64,000 nt of DNA from Tragulus kanchil (lineage: Eukaryota > Chordata > Mammalia > Artiodactyla > Tragulidae): the NCBI GenBank assembly GCA_022376925.1, contig JAIOJX010000004.1, positions 124,001 through 188,000 of the forward strand, written 5' to 3'. The notes below the pieces were generated by a model, which saw only the letters and a list, made by a program, of their open reading frames with translations, was not told the origin of the DNA and made no database searches. Positions 35,190-48,779 of the stretch are shown in pieces (the stretch's first letter is position 1; every line of letters starts with the position of its first letter). A program made the position numbers and the translations under genes.

Positions 35190-37260
35190 TACTTTTTTTG
35201 CAACCATAATCTTTACTGAAGCATAATTGACAACTCAAGGTCATGTATATGCAAACTATACAACTTAATGATTTGATTTACAAACACATTGTGAAATAAT
35301 AACCATGATCAACCTAAATAACATTTCCATCATGTCACATAATTACCATCATTTTTGTGGTGATGAACAATTAAGATGCTGTAGACCTCACATGTCAATA
35401 GAGTTTTTTTTGTAGGGTTTCATGGGGCTTCCTGGTCGTCCAGTAAGGACACCGCCTTGCAGTGCAAGGGGCACTGGTTCGACCCCTGGCCTGGGAAGAT
35501 CCCACGTGCCACGGAGCAGCTGGACCCATGTGTCTAATTACCGAGCTGGAGCTCTGGAGTGCATGTGCCCAGAGCCGGTGCTCTGTGACAACAGAGGCCA
35601 CTGTGTTGGGAGGCCCTGAGGGGCCGAAGAACAAAAATAGATGGATGAAAATAGACAAATGAAAAACCAATAGAAGTAGCCCACCAGCCCCCCTCCCTCC
35701 CAGCCTCCTCCCCACAAAAAATAAAAGGCATCAGATTTTCCTTTTGAATAGAAAGTTGATTACTTTAAAAACTGACCCAGAGATCTCTAGATTGAAAGCG
35801 TTTGGGTTTTTGTTTGCTTTTATTTTTTAATTTGTTTACCTGTTTGTGTTTAATTGTTTTGTCACATGAGTAGGTTTTGAAGGTAGCATTAAAAAATAAA
35901 AATTATACCCAGCAACACAGTGCATGGATTGATTTCACATTCTTTGCATAAGACTACACACAGATACACACACACATACACATATATATATGCACAAATG
36001 GGAAGCCCAAGTGGCCCAACAGTAAAGAATTCACCTGCAATGCAGGAGACCTGGGTTTGAAGAGTGGGTTGGGAAATCATCTGTATAAGGAAATGGCAAC
36101 CCACTCCAGTATTCTTGCCTGAAAAATCCCATGGACAAAGGAACCTGGCAGGATCCTTTGGAGTCACATAAGGACCCCATGGCAGTCCATGGGGTTACAT
36201 AAGAGTCGGATAGGAATGCTGCCTAAATAAAAACATATACATACACACAGACATTACACACAGACTATGTGTGTGTGTACATAGATATAGTGCTAAATTC
36301 CTCATGAATCTCTCCTTGAAACTTTGAAGTTACTACTTTTTGTGCAACCATAATCTTTACTGAAGCATAATTGACAACTCAAGGTCATGTATATGCAAAC
36401 TATACAACTTAATGATTTGATTTACAAACACATTGTGAAATAATAACCATGATCAACCTAAATAACATTTCCATCATGTCACATAATTACCATCATTTTT
36501 GTGGTGATGAACAATTAAGACCTGCCTTGTCAGCAACCATCAAGTGTACAACACAGTATTATTAACTACAGTCACAATATTGTACATCAGATCTCCAGAA
36601 CATATCTTGCACAGATGAAATTTTGTATAAGTTGGCCAATGCCTCTCCATTTCTATTACCAGCAGCCCCTGACAACCACCAGTTTATTCTCTGCTATGTT
36701 CATTAAGGATCTTTTTTGCTTTATGTGTTTTGGTCTGATTTTGATATAAGGGTGATCATGGTCTCATAGAATTAGTTTGGAAGCCTTTTTGCTCCTTCAA
36801 TTTTTTATTAGAATTTAAGGATTGATACTAATTCTCTTTGAATAGTTTGGTAGAATTCACCCATGAAGTCATTTGGTCCTGAGATTTTTGTTGCTGGAAA
36901 GTTTTAGATTACTGATAAGATTGCCTTGTTATTGGCGTGTTCAGGCTTTCTATTTCTTCTTGATTGAGTTTAATACATTGTTAAGTTTCCAGGAATTTGT
37001 CCATTTCTAACAGGTTATCCAACTTGTTGGCCTATTAGTCTCTTACGATCTTTTTGATTTTTGAGGCATTAATTTTAATATCCTCTTTCATTCTTGATTT
37101 TTATCAAGTCTTCTCTCTTTCTTTCTCAGTGTAGCTAAGGATTTGTCCATTTTTGTTTCTCGGAAAGAAAAAAAGACAAAACTCAGTTTTTTCTGATTTA
37201 TATTGTATATGTAATTATTTCTACTCTATTTTTTCTTTTTCATATTTTTAATTTTTATTT
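35190..37260 (-). mobile_element. Old L1 3' UTR and ORF2 part
   Basis: The 3' UTR has ATTGTACATCAGATCTCCAG and TACAACACAGTATTATTAAC read on plus (about 36,548-36,596). From about 36,740 ORF2 reads in reverse (TGGTAGAATTCACCCATGAA and TTTGGTCCTGAGATTTTTG on plus). It is interrupted by the duplication 13 joint and bordered by a CHR SINE on the right. Confidence 0.65.
35421..35727 (+). mobile_element. Same young SINE, third position (left flank missing)
   Basis: Begins at the CATGGGGCTTC edge because duplication 13 starts there. The body matches 34,278-34,583. Confidence 0.85.
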
Positions 37261-37299
37261 GTTTTTTGCTGTGCTCGGTATTTGTTGTTGTGTTGACTT

Positions 37300-37590
37300 T
37301 TTTTTCAGTTGTAGTGAGCAGAGGTTACTCTCTAACTGTGGTGTGAGAGCTTCTCATTGCCTTGGCTCTCTCTTGTTGCAGAGCGTGGCCTCAAGGGTAT
37401 TCTGGCTTCAGCAGTTGTGGCGTATGGGCTCAGTAGTTGTGGATCCGGGGTTCTAGAGCCTGGGCTCAGTAGTAGTGGCTCAAGGGTTACATGTTCTCCG
37501 GCTTAAGATCTTCCTGGACCAGGGGTTGAACTCATGTCTCCTGCATTGGCAGGTGGATTCTTTACCACTGAGCCACCAGGGAAGCCCTTG
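37300..37590 (-). mobile_element. Long CHR-2 SINE
   Basis: On minus: GGGCTTCCCTGGTGGCTCAG head, CACCTGCCAATGCAGGAGAC, GTTCAACCCCTGGTCCAGG, then repeated CACTACTACTGAGCC-like modules and a CTCTGCTCACTACAACTG end. This is an older full-length relative of the young SINE family here. Confidence 0.8.
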
Positions 37591-37687
37591 CTCAATTTTT
37601 TTTTCTTTTTTCTAATTGGGATCTTAGCTTGCTCTTTTTTTTCTTGTTCCTTGAGGTTGAAGTTAGGTTGTTTGAGACCTCCTTCTT

Positions 37688-37750
37688 TCCTTTTTTTTTT
37701 ATTCTTTATTTTAAAGGTTTTACAGAGTTTTGTAGTTCACAGACATGTAG
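37688..37750 (-). mobile_element. Ultra-short 5'-truncated L1 insertion (63 bp)
   Basis: Holds only the young L1 terminus (on plus TTCTTTATTTTAAAGG then TAGTTCACAGACATGTAG). Flanked by AGACCTCCTTCTT (37,675-37,687) and AGACCTCTTTCTT (37,751-37,763), a near-perfect target-site duplication. Confidence 0.6.
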
Positions 37751-37763
37751 AGACCTCTTTCTT

Positions 37764-38930
37764 TTTTAATGTAAGTGTCTATCATCATAAACTCTCAGGA
37801 CCACTTCTGCTTCATCTCATATTACTTTCAAAGTAATGAACAAAAATGACTGTGTGACCATGGCTCACACTCACCACAGAAACACTGAAGGAGCTTGGTG
37901 GTCAGCTGAATACAATTAATTCCTTAGACAAGCATTTAGCCTCTCCTTGATCTGACCCCCTAACCTATATCCTAAAGCTTAACTTTAAATACTTCTCATC
38001 CCAGAGCTTCATTCCACCTTAACTCTTCACTGTCTCTGAACATATCTCCAAAGCTTCCACTTGGTAATTTGCTTGCTGTTTCCTCAGCCAGCAAAGACCC
38101 CTTGCCCACCTGTTCCCCCCATTCCCAGCCACACTTCTAGATTATGTCTTCTACTATTAATAATTTTTCAACTCTCAGTTCAAATGTCACTATCTCCACT
38201 CTGAAGGAATAGGAACACTTTGGAGTAGATTGAAAAAAAAATAGCAACAAAGATGGAAAGGGGCTTTAAAAACATGGCTTTTGAGGAAAGTTTGAAGACA
38301 TTGGAATATTTACTGAGAAGGAGAAAATATTTAATGATGAAGGATTATTATAAGAAAATATATTAGATTCTACTGCTGCTCAGACCCAAGAGCAAAAACT
38401 AGAGCCAATGTTTGGAAATTAGAGGAAAATATTTTAGGCCAAAACAATGAAGAGACATCCCACCAGTAAAAAAATGTCAACAAGAAAACAAAAGAATATC
38501 ATTGTTTAAAACATAGTCTTTGTGCCAGAGAATGTGTTATTTGCTTTCCAAGTGTAATTTCACTTGAGTCTTTTAAGAATTCTGAGAGTTAAGTATCAAT
38601 ATTACAATCTCCATTTTACAGATAGAAAAACTGAGGTTTAGAAAGTTTACATAACTTGCCCATGTTATCATTGGTAGAGAAGCCCCCAAACGTATTTCTG
38701 TCTAACTTCAGAGTCTAGACTAGAGCAGATCCCTACAGTCTCCCCAACCCTCAAGTTCCAAGGTTTCTCCATGTTCCCAGCTTATTGTTTACCAAAAAGT
38801 TGAACTCTCCCAGGCTTCCCTGAGTCACTAAAGTGCAGGCTAAAGCAGTTCATGATGTGAACAAAAGAGTCACAAAGTCAGTGTCTGATGCACATTCCTG
38901 AGTCATTTCACAGATGCTACAGCTGCCACC
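37764..38930. other. Single-copy non-coding DNA with a decayed MIR
   Basis: About 38,515-38,725 reads as reverse MIR (CTCCATTTTACAGATAGAAA, ACTGAGGTTTAGAAAG). There are no supported genes and no 1-kb duplication. Confidence 0.45.
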
Positions 38931-38939
38931 AGAGAAAAA

Positions 38940-39855
38940 ACTAAGTGTGTGTTGACCTGACTGTGGCTATGACATAACCCACTCCATCTTCAAAGCAGTA
39001 CTGAACCTATAGTTAGCACAACTCCAAGAACCAGCCTCAAGAAATGGGATTAACCTTGCTGCTCATCGTAATCTGTAATCTTTGTGGCACAAAATGTATA
39101 TTCAAGCAGGCAACTATAATTGTCAGCAAAGAGATGTGACAGACCCTGTCAACATCTTCCATGCTAGGAACATGGCACCTTGTGTTAGCATGAAGAAGTT
39201 ACAGAAGAGGAACCTTTGTTTCTAATCTCATAGAAATGGAGTGATGCCCTAAAAAGTGGAGCTTTGTAAGCAGCTTTCAGCAGGAAAGTATTCTCTGTGG
39301 GAGGCCCCTTCCCTCTCATCACTTTAGAAGATCTATATTGTAACTAACCTTAAATGAGGTAACTACATGCTTTACTCATCTCTTGCCCAAGCACACATTT
39401 CAGATCTTTTGCTCACACAATACCTTGTCTAACCTGTTGCTTCTTTTATGAATCCAAAAACTAAAAATGAAGAAAAAGTAATTAACAGATGACCAGATCT
39501 CCTCCCTAGCTTCCCCTTCAGTAATCTCAAGAACAAACCATGTGAACAAAACACGTGACAGAGGTAGTATCTAAAGAAAGACCACAAGAAGTTGACAAGC
39601 ATGCACACTGTATGGCATGGAGGGTTGACAAGAGTTCTGATCTCCTATCTCAATAATTAACTGACATTACTTCCCTCTTTCCCTTTAAAAACTTTTATGA
39701 CTGTAAGGAATCTTGGGAGTTGGTTTTTGGAAACCCTGAGTCTGCTTTCTCCCCAGATTACTGGATTTCAGATTAAAAGCAACACTTTCCATTTCTACTA
39801 AGACTTGCCTTTCAAGTACTGATTTTTGAGCTTCAGTGACAGTCCTGTGCTATGG
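38940..39855 (+). mobile_element. Possible solitary retroviral LTR (old)
   Basis: Begins TGTGTGTTGACCTGACTG and ends AGCTTCAGTGACA. The downstream third has TCCCTTTAAAAACTTTTATG, a GATTAAAAGCAACAC polyadenylation-like signal at about 39,770, and the TTCTACTAAGACTTGCCT segment common in mammalian LTR ends. No internal gene or partner LTR is seen. Identity rests on layout only. Confidence 0.35.
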
Positions 39856-41071
39856 AGCAACCACTATTTTGCCTGAAGAAGTAGTGAACTGTCTGTCTTT
39901 ACATGTGTACAAGCAGCGTCTAGATGCACAGTTGAGGGAGAAACAGAATCAGGCTCTAAGCAGCTGATGAGCTGCATGAGGCCTTTGTGAATAATTCAGA
40001 TTCTGATTTTATCCTTCCCAATCACATGAAGCTTATAATTTTAAATAGTTGTATAATATTCAATGATGAATTCAAGAAATTTAATATTTTAATACTTTAA
40101 GATAAATTTAAGCAGTAGAATTAGAAACAGCAGAGTATGATTTCTCTCTCTTTTCTCTCTATGCCAAGATTATGACTTCCTCATATTCTGCTTTATATTA
40201 ACATTCTTTACATTTCACATACTTCTGAAATGAAGTGGGGCTGTCAACACCTGTGTTTCACAGATAAGGAAACCAGCTCTGGGTGATGTTTGTTCTCATG
40301 GAATCTACTTCCTGGGTTCTGTCACAACAAGTATTGAAGACTATCACCACCACTCCACTGGCACTCCTACAAGTGAACAGAGGCCTCCTTGCTTCTGGAT
40401 TTATAAAATCTCATGACACTTATCTCCCTTAATCTTGGAGCCACATCCAACAGAACAGAACAGCGCCCCTTTCCATTAAGCCTCTCTTCCCTTAGTTCTG
40501 CAATATATAGATATCATCATTATTTCTTCTTTCTTTCTGTAAGCTTTTTCTAAATTTCTCCTACAGGACCTTCTTGCTTTGTGGGGTCCTTACATGACAT
40601 TTCTCAAATTTCTGTGTAAAGTGCTCTTCTAACTCTATCCACGATCCTTGAAGAATCTCAACTATTCCCTGGTTTTATTTTTCAGTGATAACTCTTAAAT
40701 CTATATCTTATGTGAATCCCTCCCTTCTGAATAAGGTCAGAAAGTATCTATTGATAAATTAGTGAATGCAGGGATTAATACATAAGTTAGTGAGAAGTAA
40801 CCAGGTTCCCATATTTCAGGCTAGAAACAAGTAAAACATATTCTTACCCCTGGTTTTGCACCAGATTCACATCTAAGCTCTCCTTTTACTAGTACTGTGA
40901 CATGAGATTAATCAATGAAAAGACCTATACCTTAGTTTGTGTTACTTTGTCATTGTTGCTGTTTTGGTTTTTTTCCTTTTTAATAATTTTTGAAATGAGG
41001 ATAATTATATATACCCATACTGACCTAGATTTCAGGTAGGGTAATTGTGAGGAATATATGAGTTCTGACAT
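39856..41071. other. Single-copy non-coding DNA
   Basis: No supported gene, promoter or recent repeat. This is one of the longer stretches free of the 1-kb duplications. Confidence 0.4.
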
Positions 41072-43298
41072 GGGACAGAGCTTTAGAAATAGGAATTAGT
41101 TTTACTAAACTATATTGTAACTACTCTATCAAGAGAGACACAAAACAGGATGCCAACTGTTGTGTGAAACAGGTAATTTGCTTTGTTTTGTTTATTCCAA
41201 GACTGTGGGTAACTATTGACGGTAGCTATTCACAGTTCATTCATAAGCAGCCTGATAAAGGAAGAATCTGAAGGATAAAGGGTAGTGGCTAGATTAACAG
41301 CAGCCCTAGATATCCACAACACACATCTGCCTGTAGTGCATGTTAATGATTCTTTTTTTTAAATTTTATTCTTTATTTTAAAGGTTTAAAAAGTTTTGTT
41401 CTTCACAGACATGTATGTTCCCAGATCAGTCATATGGGTATCCCTGGTCCCCACTCCCACAGATTCCCCCATCCCACCCCTCCGGACCATCGCCCCATGC
41501 CATTGTGAGCACTCCTATTCCCTTAGCACAATGACAATAGCTATCTTTTGCACACATGACAGTATAGGTTTCCATGTTTCTCCCTCCATGCCTTCCCTTC
41601 CCTATTTCTTCCCCACTGTGTCCCTATATCTATGCTCTGTCTGTTTTTCCAGGAGTTCCCTGCATGTGTTATCAAGACCATCCTACTAGATTCCATATAT
41701 GTGTGTTACTATACTGTATTTGTCTTTCTCTTTTTGACTTACTTCACTTTTTATGATAGGTTCTAAGGCCAGCCACTTCATTAGGACTGAGTCTTCTGCA
41801 TTTCTTTTAACAGCTGAGTAGCATTACAGTGTACATATGTACCAGGGCTTCTGTATACACTCATTCGTCCATGAACATCTAGATTGCTTCCAAGTTCTGG
41901 CTATTATATAGAGAGCTGCAATAAACATTGGGGTACAGGTGCTTCTTTCAGTTTTGCTTTCATCAGGATATAAGCCTAAGAGTGGTATTTCTGGGTCATA
42001 GGGTGCTCCTATTTTTAGTTTTTTAAGGAATCTCCATACTGTCTTCCATAGAGGCTGTATCAATTGACATTCCCACCAGCAATGCAAGAGGGTTCCCTTT
42101 TCTCCACACCCTCTCCAGCATTTATTGCCTGCAGAATTTTTGATGATGGCTATTCTGATGGGTGTGAGGTGATATCACATTGTAGGGACAGAGCTTTAGA
42201 AATAGGAATTAGTTTTACTAAACTATATTGTAACTACTCTATCAAGAGAGACACAAAACAGGATGCCAACTGTTGTGTGAAACAGGTAATTTGCTTTGTT
42301 TTGTTTATTCCAAGACTGTGGGTAACTATTGACGGTAGCTATTCACAGTTCATTCATAAGCAGCCTGATAAAGGAAGAATCTGAAGGATAAAGGGTAGTG
42401 GCTAGATTAACAGCAGCCCTAGATATCCACAACACACATCTGCCTGTAGTGCATGTTAATGATTCTTTTTTTTAAATTTTATTCTTTATTTTAAAGGTTT
42501 AAAAAGTTTTGTTCTTCACAGACATGTATGTTCCCAGATCAGTCATATGGGTATCCCTGGTCCCCACTCCCACAGATTCCCCCATCCCACCCCTCCGGAC
42601 CATCGCCCCATGCCATTGTGAGCACTCCTATTCCCTTAGCACAATGACAATAGCTATCTTTTGCACACATGACAGTATAGGTTTCCATGTTTCTCCCTCC
42701 ATGCCTTCCCTTCCCTATTTCTTCCCCACTGTGTCCCTATATCTATGCTCTGTCTTTTTTTCCAGGAGTTCCCTGCATGTGTTATCAAGACCATCCTACT
42801 AGATTCCATATATGTGTGTTACTATACTGTATTTGTCTTTCTCTTTTTGACTTACTTCACTTTTTATGATAGGTTCTAAGGCCAGCCACTTCATTAGGAC
42901 TGAGTCTTCTGCATTTCTTTTAACAGCTGAGTAGCATTACAGTGTACATATGTACCAGGGCTTCTGTATACACTCATTCGTCCATGAACATCTAGATTGC
43001 TTCCAAGTTCTGGCTATTATATAGAGAGCTGCAATAAACATTGGGGTACAGGTGCTTCTTTCAGTTTTGCTTTCATCAGGATATAAGCCTAAGAGTGGTA
43101 TTTCTGGGTCATAGGGTGCTCCTATTTTTAGTTTTTTAAGGAATCTCCATACTGTCTTCCATAGAGGCTGTATCAATTGACATTCCCACCAGCAATGCAA
43201 GAGGGTTCCCTTTTCTCCACACCCTCTCCAGCATTTATTGCCTGCAGAATTTTTGATGATGGCTATTCTGATGGGTGTGAGGTGATATCACATTGTAG
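41072..43298. repeat. Tandem duplication 14 (shift 1,113 bp)
   Basis: A is 41,072-42,184 and B is 42,185-43,298. It spans the junction between unique DNA and the L1 3' end, so the L1 3' end appears twice, each time with the same unique flank. One G/T difference is at about 41,642 versus 42,755. Confidence 0.95.
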
Positions 43299-43877
43299 TT
43301 TTAATTTGCATTTCTCTAATAATCAGCGAGGCTGAGCATCATTTCATGTGCTTTTGGGCCATCTGTATGTCCTTTTTGGAGAGGCGTCTCTTTAGATCTT
43401 TTTCCCATTTTTTGATTGGGTTGTTCGTTTTCCCTTTGTTGAGTTGTCTGAATTGCTTGTAGATTTTGGAGAGTAATTCTTTGCCTGTTATTTCATTTGC
43501 TATGATTTGCTCCCACTCTGTGAGGTGTCTCTTGAGGTTTTTTGTAATTTCTTTGGCTGTACAAAAGCTTTTAAGTTTCATGAGGTCCCACAGGTTCATT
43601 TTTCTTTTCATTTCCGCTATTTTAGTTGGTGGGTCAGAGAAGACTTTGCTTCGATAGATGTCCTTGAGGGTTTTGCCTATATTCTCCTCTAAGAGTTTGA
43701 TGATTTCTGGTCTTACATTTAGGTCTTGGATCCATTTTGAGTTGACCTTAGTGTATGGTGTCAGGAAATGTTCCAACTTCATTTTTTGCATGTAGCTGTC
43801 CAATTTTCCCAGCACCACTTGTTGAAGAGGCTGTCTTTGTCCCATTTTATAGTTTCTCCTCCTTTGTCAAAAATAAG
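41351..43877 (-). pseudogene. L1 3' UTR and ORF2 C-terminal part, present twice
   Basis: [18 protein letters not shown] and the stop after ICTL match the plus element (frames ending at 41,824 and 42,937). The 168-codon frame 43,845-43,339 holds the segment from GQRQPLQQ to AQKHMK upstream of the Cys-rich region. Copies differ only by isolated bases. Confidence 0.8.
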
Positions 43878-46597
43878 TTACCCATAGGTGCATGGGTTTA
43901 TCTCTGTGTTCTCGATCTTGTTCCATTGGTCAATAGTTCTGTTTGTGCGCCAGTACCATACTGTCTTGGTGACTGTTGCTTTGTAGTAGAGTCTGAAGTT
44001 AGGGAAGCTGATTCCTCCAGCATCGTTTTTCTTTCTCAGAATTGCTTTGGCTATTCGAGGTCTTCTGTGTTTCCACATGAAGTGTGTGATTCTTTGGTCT
44101 AGTTCTATGAAAAATGTCAATGGCAGTAAAATGGGTATTGCATTGAATCTGTAGATGCTATTTGGTAGTATGGTCATTTTCACAATATTGATTCTTCTGA
44201 CCCAGGAACATGGAATATCTCTCCATCTGTTTAAGTCTTCTTTAATTTCGTTCATGAGGGTCTTGTAATTTTCTGTGTACAATTCTTTTGTTTCTTTGGG
44301 TAGGTTTCTTCCTAGATACTTGATTCTTTTCGTTGCAATGGTGAAGGGGACTGCCTCTTTGATTTCGTTTTCTGATTATTATCATCGTTTGTGTATAGGA
44401 ATGCCAGTGATTTCTGTGTGTTGACTATGTGTCCTGCGACTTTGCTGAATTCGTTGACTAGCTCTAGGCGCTTTGTAACCATGTCTTTGGGATTTTCTTT
44501 GTATACTATCATGTCGTCTGCAAAAAGAGAGAGCTTGACTTCTTCCTTTCCAATCTGGATTCCTTTGATTTCTTTCTCTTCTCTTATTGCCGTTGCTAGC
44601 ACTTCTAGGGCTATGTTGAATAGTAGTGGTGAAAGTGGACACCCCTGTCTTGTTCCTGATCTTAGAGGGAATGCTTTGAGATCTCCACTGTTGAGAATAA
44701 GGTTCACTGTGGGCTTTTCATCTATGTTGAGATAGGTTCCTTCTCTGCCCATTTTCTCATAAATGGGAGTTTTTATCATAAATGGATGTTGTACTTTGTC
44801 GAAGGCTTTTTCTGCACCTATTGAGATGATCATGTGATTTTTGTCTCTCAGTTTGTTGATATGGTGTATCACATTGATCGATTTGTGGATATTGAAGAAT
44901 CCTTGCATGCCTGGGATGAACCCGACATGATCATGATGTATGAGTTTTTTGAGGTGTCATTGAATTCTGTTTGCTAGGATTTTGTTGAGGATCTTGGCAT
45001 CTAAGTTCGTCAGTGAAATTGGCCTATAATTTTCCTTTTTTGTGTTGTCTTTGCCTGGTTTGGGTATCAGGGTGATGTCGAGGTCTTCTGTGTTTCCACA
45101 TGAAGTGTGTGATTCTTTGGTCTAGTTCTATGAAAAATGTCAATGGCAGTAAAATGGGTATTGCATTGAATCTGTAGATGCTATTTGGTAGTATGGTCAT
45201 TTTCACAATATTGATTCTTCTGACCCAGGAACATGGAATATCTCTCCATCTGTTTAAGTCTTCTTTAATTTCGTTCATGAGGGTCTTGTAATTTTCTGTG
45301 TACAATTCTTTTGTTTCTTTGGGTAGGTTTCTTCCTAGATACTTGATTCTTTTCGTTGCAATGGTGAAGGGGACTGCCTCTTTGATTTCGTTTTCTGATT
45401 ATTATCATCGTTTGTGTATAGGAATGCCAGTGATTTCTGTGTGTTGACTATGTGTCCTGCGACTTTGCTGAATTCGTTGACTAGCTCTAGGCGCTTTGTA
45501 ACCATGTCTTTGGGATTTTCTTTGTATACTATCATGTCGTCTGCAAAAAGAGAGAGCTTGACTTCTTCCTTTCCAATCTGGATTCCTTTGATTTCTTTCT
45601 CTTCTCTTATTGCCGTTGCTAGCACTTCTAGGGCTATGTTGAATAGTAGTGGTGAAAGTGGACACCCCTGTCTTGTTCCTGATCTTAGAGGGAATGCTTT
45701 GAGATCTCCACTGTTGAGAATAAGGTTCACTGTGGGCTTTTCATCTATGTTGAGATAGGTTCCTTCTCTGCCCATTTTCTCATAAATGGGAGTTTTTATC
45801 ATAAATGGATGTTGTACTTTGTCGAAGGCTTTTTCTGCACCTATTGAGATGATCATGTGATTTTTGTCTCTCAGTTTGTTGATATGGTGTATCACATTGA
45901 TCGATTTGTGGATATTGAAGAATCCTTGCATGCCTGGGATGAACCCGACATGATCATGATGTATGAGTTTTTTGAGGTGTCATTGAATTCTGTTTGCTAG
46001 GATTTTGTTGAGGATCTTGGCATCTAAGTTCGTCAGTGAAATTGGCCTATAATTTTCCTTTTTTGTGTTGTCTTTGCCTGGTTTGGGTATCAGGGTGATG
46101 GTGGCCTCCTAGAATGTGTTTGGAAGTTTTTCTTCATGTGCAATTTTTTGAAAGAGTTTTAGAGGGACAGGCATTAGTTCTTCTTTAAATGTTTGGTAGA
46201 ATTCGGCTGTGCAGCCATCTGGCCCTGGGTTTTTATTTTTGGGTAGATTTTTAATCACAGATTCAGTTTCTGAGCTTGTGATTGGGTTGTTCAAAGTTTC
46301 TGTTTCTTTGTGACTCAGTCTTGGGAGATTAATCTTGCCCATGAAACTGTCCATTTCTTCCAGGTTGTCCAGTTTGCTGCCATAGACTTGCTCATAATAG
46401 TCCCTTAGAATCCTTTGGATTTCTGCATTCTCTGTTGTAATCTCTCCTTTTTCATTTTTGATTTTGTTGATCTGGTTCTTCTCTCTCTTTGTCTTGATGA
46501 GTCTGGCCAGAGGCTTGTCAATTTTGTTTACCTTTTCAAAGAACCAGCTTTTTGTTTTATTTACCCGTACTGGAGTTTCTTTCATGTTCTTTCTCAT
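43878..46597 (-). pseudogene. L1 ORF2 reverse transcriptase region, dead
   Basis: Carries FADD in [15 protein letters not shown] (frames 44,908-44,312 and 45,931-45,335) but Gly for Asp in RT motif A ([13 protein letters not shown]; codon at 44,816-44,818 and again 45,839-45,841). Stops after LPNTF (46,109), after RIQ and after CTYG are the same as in the plus element. The [14 protein letters not shown] block is intact here. Confidence 0.85.
44055..46100. repeat. Tandem duplication 15 (shift 1,023 bp, the shortest)
   Basis: A is 44,055-45,077 and B is 45,078-46,100. The joint is clean (GGTGATG|TCGAGGTC). It repeats the RT core exactly. Confidence 0.95.
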
Positions 46598-46748
46598 TTA
46601 TTTGTGCTCTGGTCTTTATAATTTCTCATCTTCTGCTGGCTTTGGGATGATTTTGTTCTCCTTTTTACAATTGCTTTAAGCGGAGGGTTAAGTCAGCTGC
46701 TTCATATTTTCCTAGCTTCTTGAGGTGGGATTGTATTGCTATAAATTT

Positions 46749-48779
46749 CTATCTTTGAACTGCTTTTGCGGTATCCCATAGGTTTTGCACAGTCGTATGT
46801 TCATTGTCATTTTCTTTTAGGAATTTTTTAATGTCTCCTTTGATTTCCTCAGTGATCAGTTGGCTTTTTTGGTATGTGTTGTTTAATCGCCATGTGTTTG
46901 TATTTTTAGGATTTTTTTTCCTGTATTTCATCTCTAGTCTCATTGCATTGTGCTCTGAGAAGATGGTTGATAGAATTTCAGTTTTCTTGAAATGACTGAG
47001 GTTAGATTTGTGGCCCAAGATGTGGTCTATCCTGCAGAATGTTCTGTGAGCACTTGAGAAGAAAGTGTATTCTTCTGCTTTTGGATCGAGCACCCTAAAG
47101 ATATTGACGAGGTCCATCTTTTCTAGTGTGGCATTTAAGGCTTGTGTTTCTTTATGAATTTTCTGTTTGGATGATCTATCCATTGGTGTGAGAGGAGTGT
47201 TAAAGTCTCCTACTATTACTGTGTTATTATTGATTTCTTCTTTTATGTCTGAAAGCATCTGTCTTATGTATTGAGGTGCCCCTATGTTGGGTGCATAGAC
47301 ATTCATGACTGTTATGTCTTCCTCTTGGATGGATCCTTAATCATGATGTAGTGACCTGCTTTGTCTCTTAGAATCCTCTTTACTTTAAAATCTATTTTGT
47401 CTGATTTGAGGAATGATAGCCCAGCTTTCCTTTGATTTCCATTTGCATGGAATATCTTTTTCCAGCCTCTCACTTTCAGTCTACGAGCGTCTCTAGGTCT
47501 GAAGTGGGTCTCTTGTAAACAGCATATATATGGGTCTTGTTTCTGGATCCATTCAGCCAGCCTGTGTCGTTTGGTTGGAGCATTTAGCACATTTACATTC
47601 AAAGTAATTATTGATACGAATTTTCCTATTTTCATCTTCTTAGAAGTTTGGAGTTTGATTTGTAGGACTTCTTCTACTCTTGTATTTATTGGCTATATCA
47701 GGCCCTTTAGCACTTGTAGGGCTGGTTTTGTGGTACAGAATTCTTTTAGTTTTTGTCTGTCTGTGAAGTTCTTGACTTCTCCATCGATTCTGAATGAGAT
47801 TCTTGCTGGGTAGAAAATTCTTGGTTGGAGGTTACTCTCTTTTAGCTGTTTAAATATGTCCTGCCATTCTCTTCTGGCCTGCAGATTTTCAGTTGAGAGA
47901 TCCGCAGTTAGACGTATGGGGTTTCCTTTATATGTTATTTTTTGTTTGCTCCTAGCTGCTTTTAGTAATCTGTCTTTATATTTAGTCTGTGTTAGTTTGA
48001 TTAGTATGTGCCTTGGTGTGTTTCTTCTGGGGTTTCTCCTGTATGGAACTCTTTGTGCTTCCTGGACTTGGTTGACTATTTCCTTTCCCATGCTGGGGAA
48101 GTTTTCAACTATAACCTCTTTCAGTTTTCTTGAAATGACTGAGGTTAGATTTGTGGCCCAAGATGTGGTCTATCCTGCAGAATGTTCTGTGAGCACTTGA
48201 GAAGAAAGTGTATTCTTCTGCTTTTGGATCGAGCACCCTAAAGATATTGACGAGGTCCATCTTTTCTAGTGTGGCATTTAAGGCTTGTGTTTCTTTATGA
48301 ATTTTCTGTTTGGATGATCTATCCATTGGTGTGAGAGGAGTGTTAAAGTCTCCTACTATTACTGTGTTATTATTGATTTCTTCTTTTATGTCTGAAAGCA
48401 TCTGTCTTATGTATTGAGGTGCCCCTATGTTGGGTGCATAGACATTCATGACTGTTATGTCTTCCTCTTGGATGGATCCCTTAATCATGATGTAGTGACC
48501 TGCTTTGTCTCTTAGAATCCTCTTTACTTTAAAATCTATTTTGTCTGATTTGAGGAATGATAGCCCAGCTTTCCTTTGATTTCCATTTGCATGGAATATC
48601 TTTTTCCAGCCTCTCACTTTCAGTCTACGAGCGTCTCTAGGTCTGAAGTGGGTCTCTTGTAAACAGCATATATATGGGTCTTGTTTCTGGATCCATTCAG
48701 CCAGCCTGTGTCGTTTGGTTGGAGCATTTAGCACATTTACATTCAAAGTAATTATTGATACGAATTTTCCTATTTTCAT
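46749..48779 (-). pseudogene. L1 ORF2 endonuclease domain, present twice
   Basis: Starts at 48,779 and 47,635 with MKIGKFVSIITL. The upstream version runs into the duplication joint at about 48,120 (KTERGYS). The downstream version is broken by one missing C at about 47,336, after which 47,306-46,749 continues. The same motifs are present as in the plus element, including SEH for SDH near the end. Confidence 0.85.

Larger units (their letters stand above)
34276..36520. repeat. Tandem duplication 13 (shift 1,144-1,145 bp), chained to duplication 12
   Basis: A is 34,276-35,376 and B is 35,421-36,520. The 44-bp linker (35,377-35,420) matches neither flank well. B begins inside the SINE target site and lacks one C in its head (TTCCTGG). 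Confidence 0.95.

Noticed and set aside
33187..36000. Repeated SINEs looked at first like an ordered array (three at about 1.1-kb spacing)
   Set aside because: They share the same flanks and target site, so they are one insertion multiplied by duplications 12 and 13.
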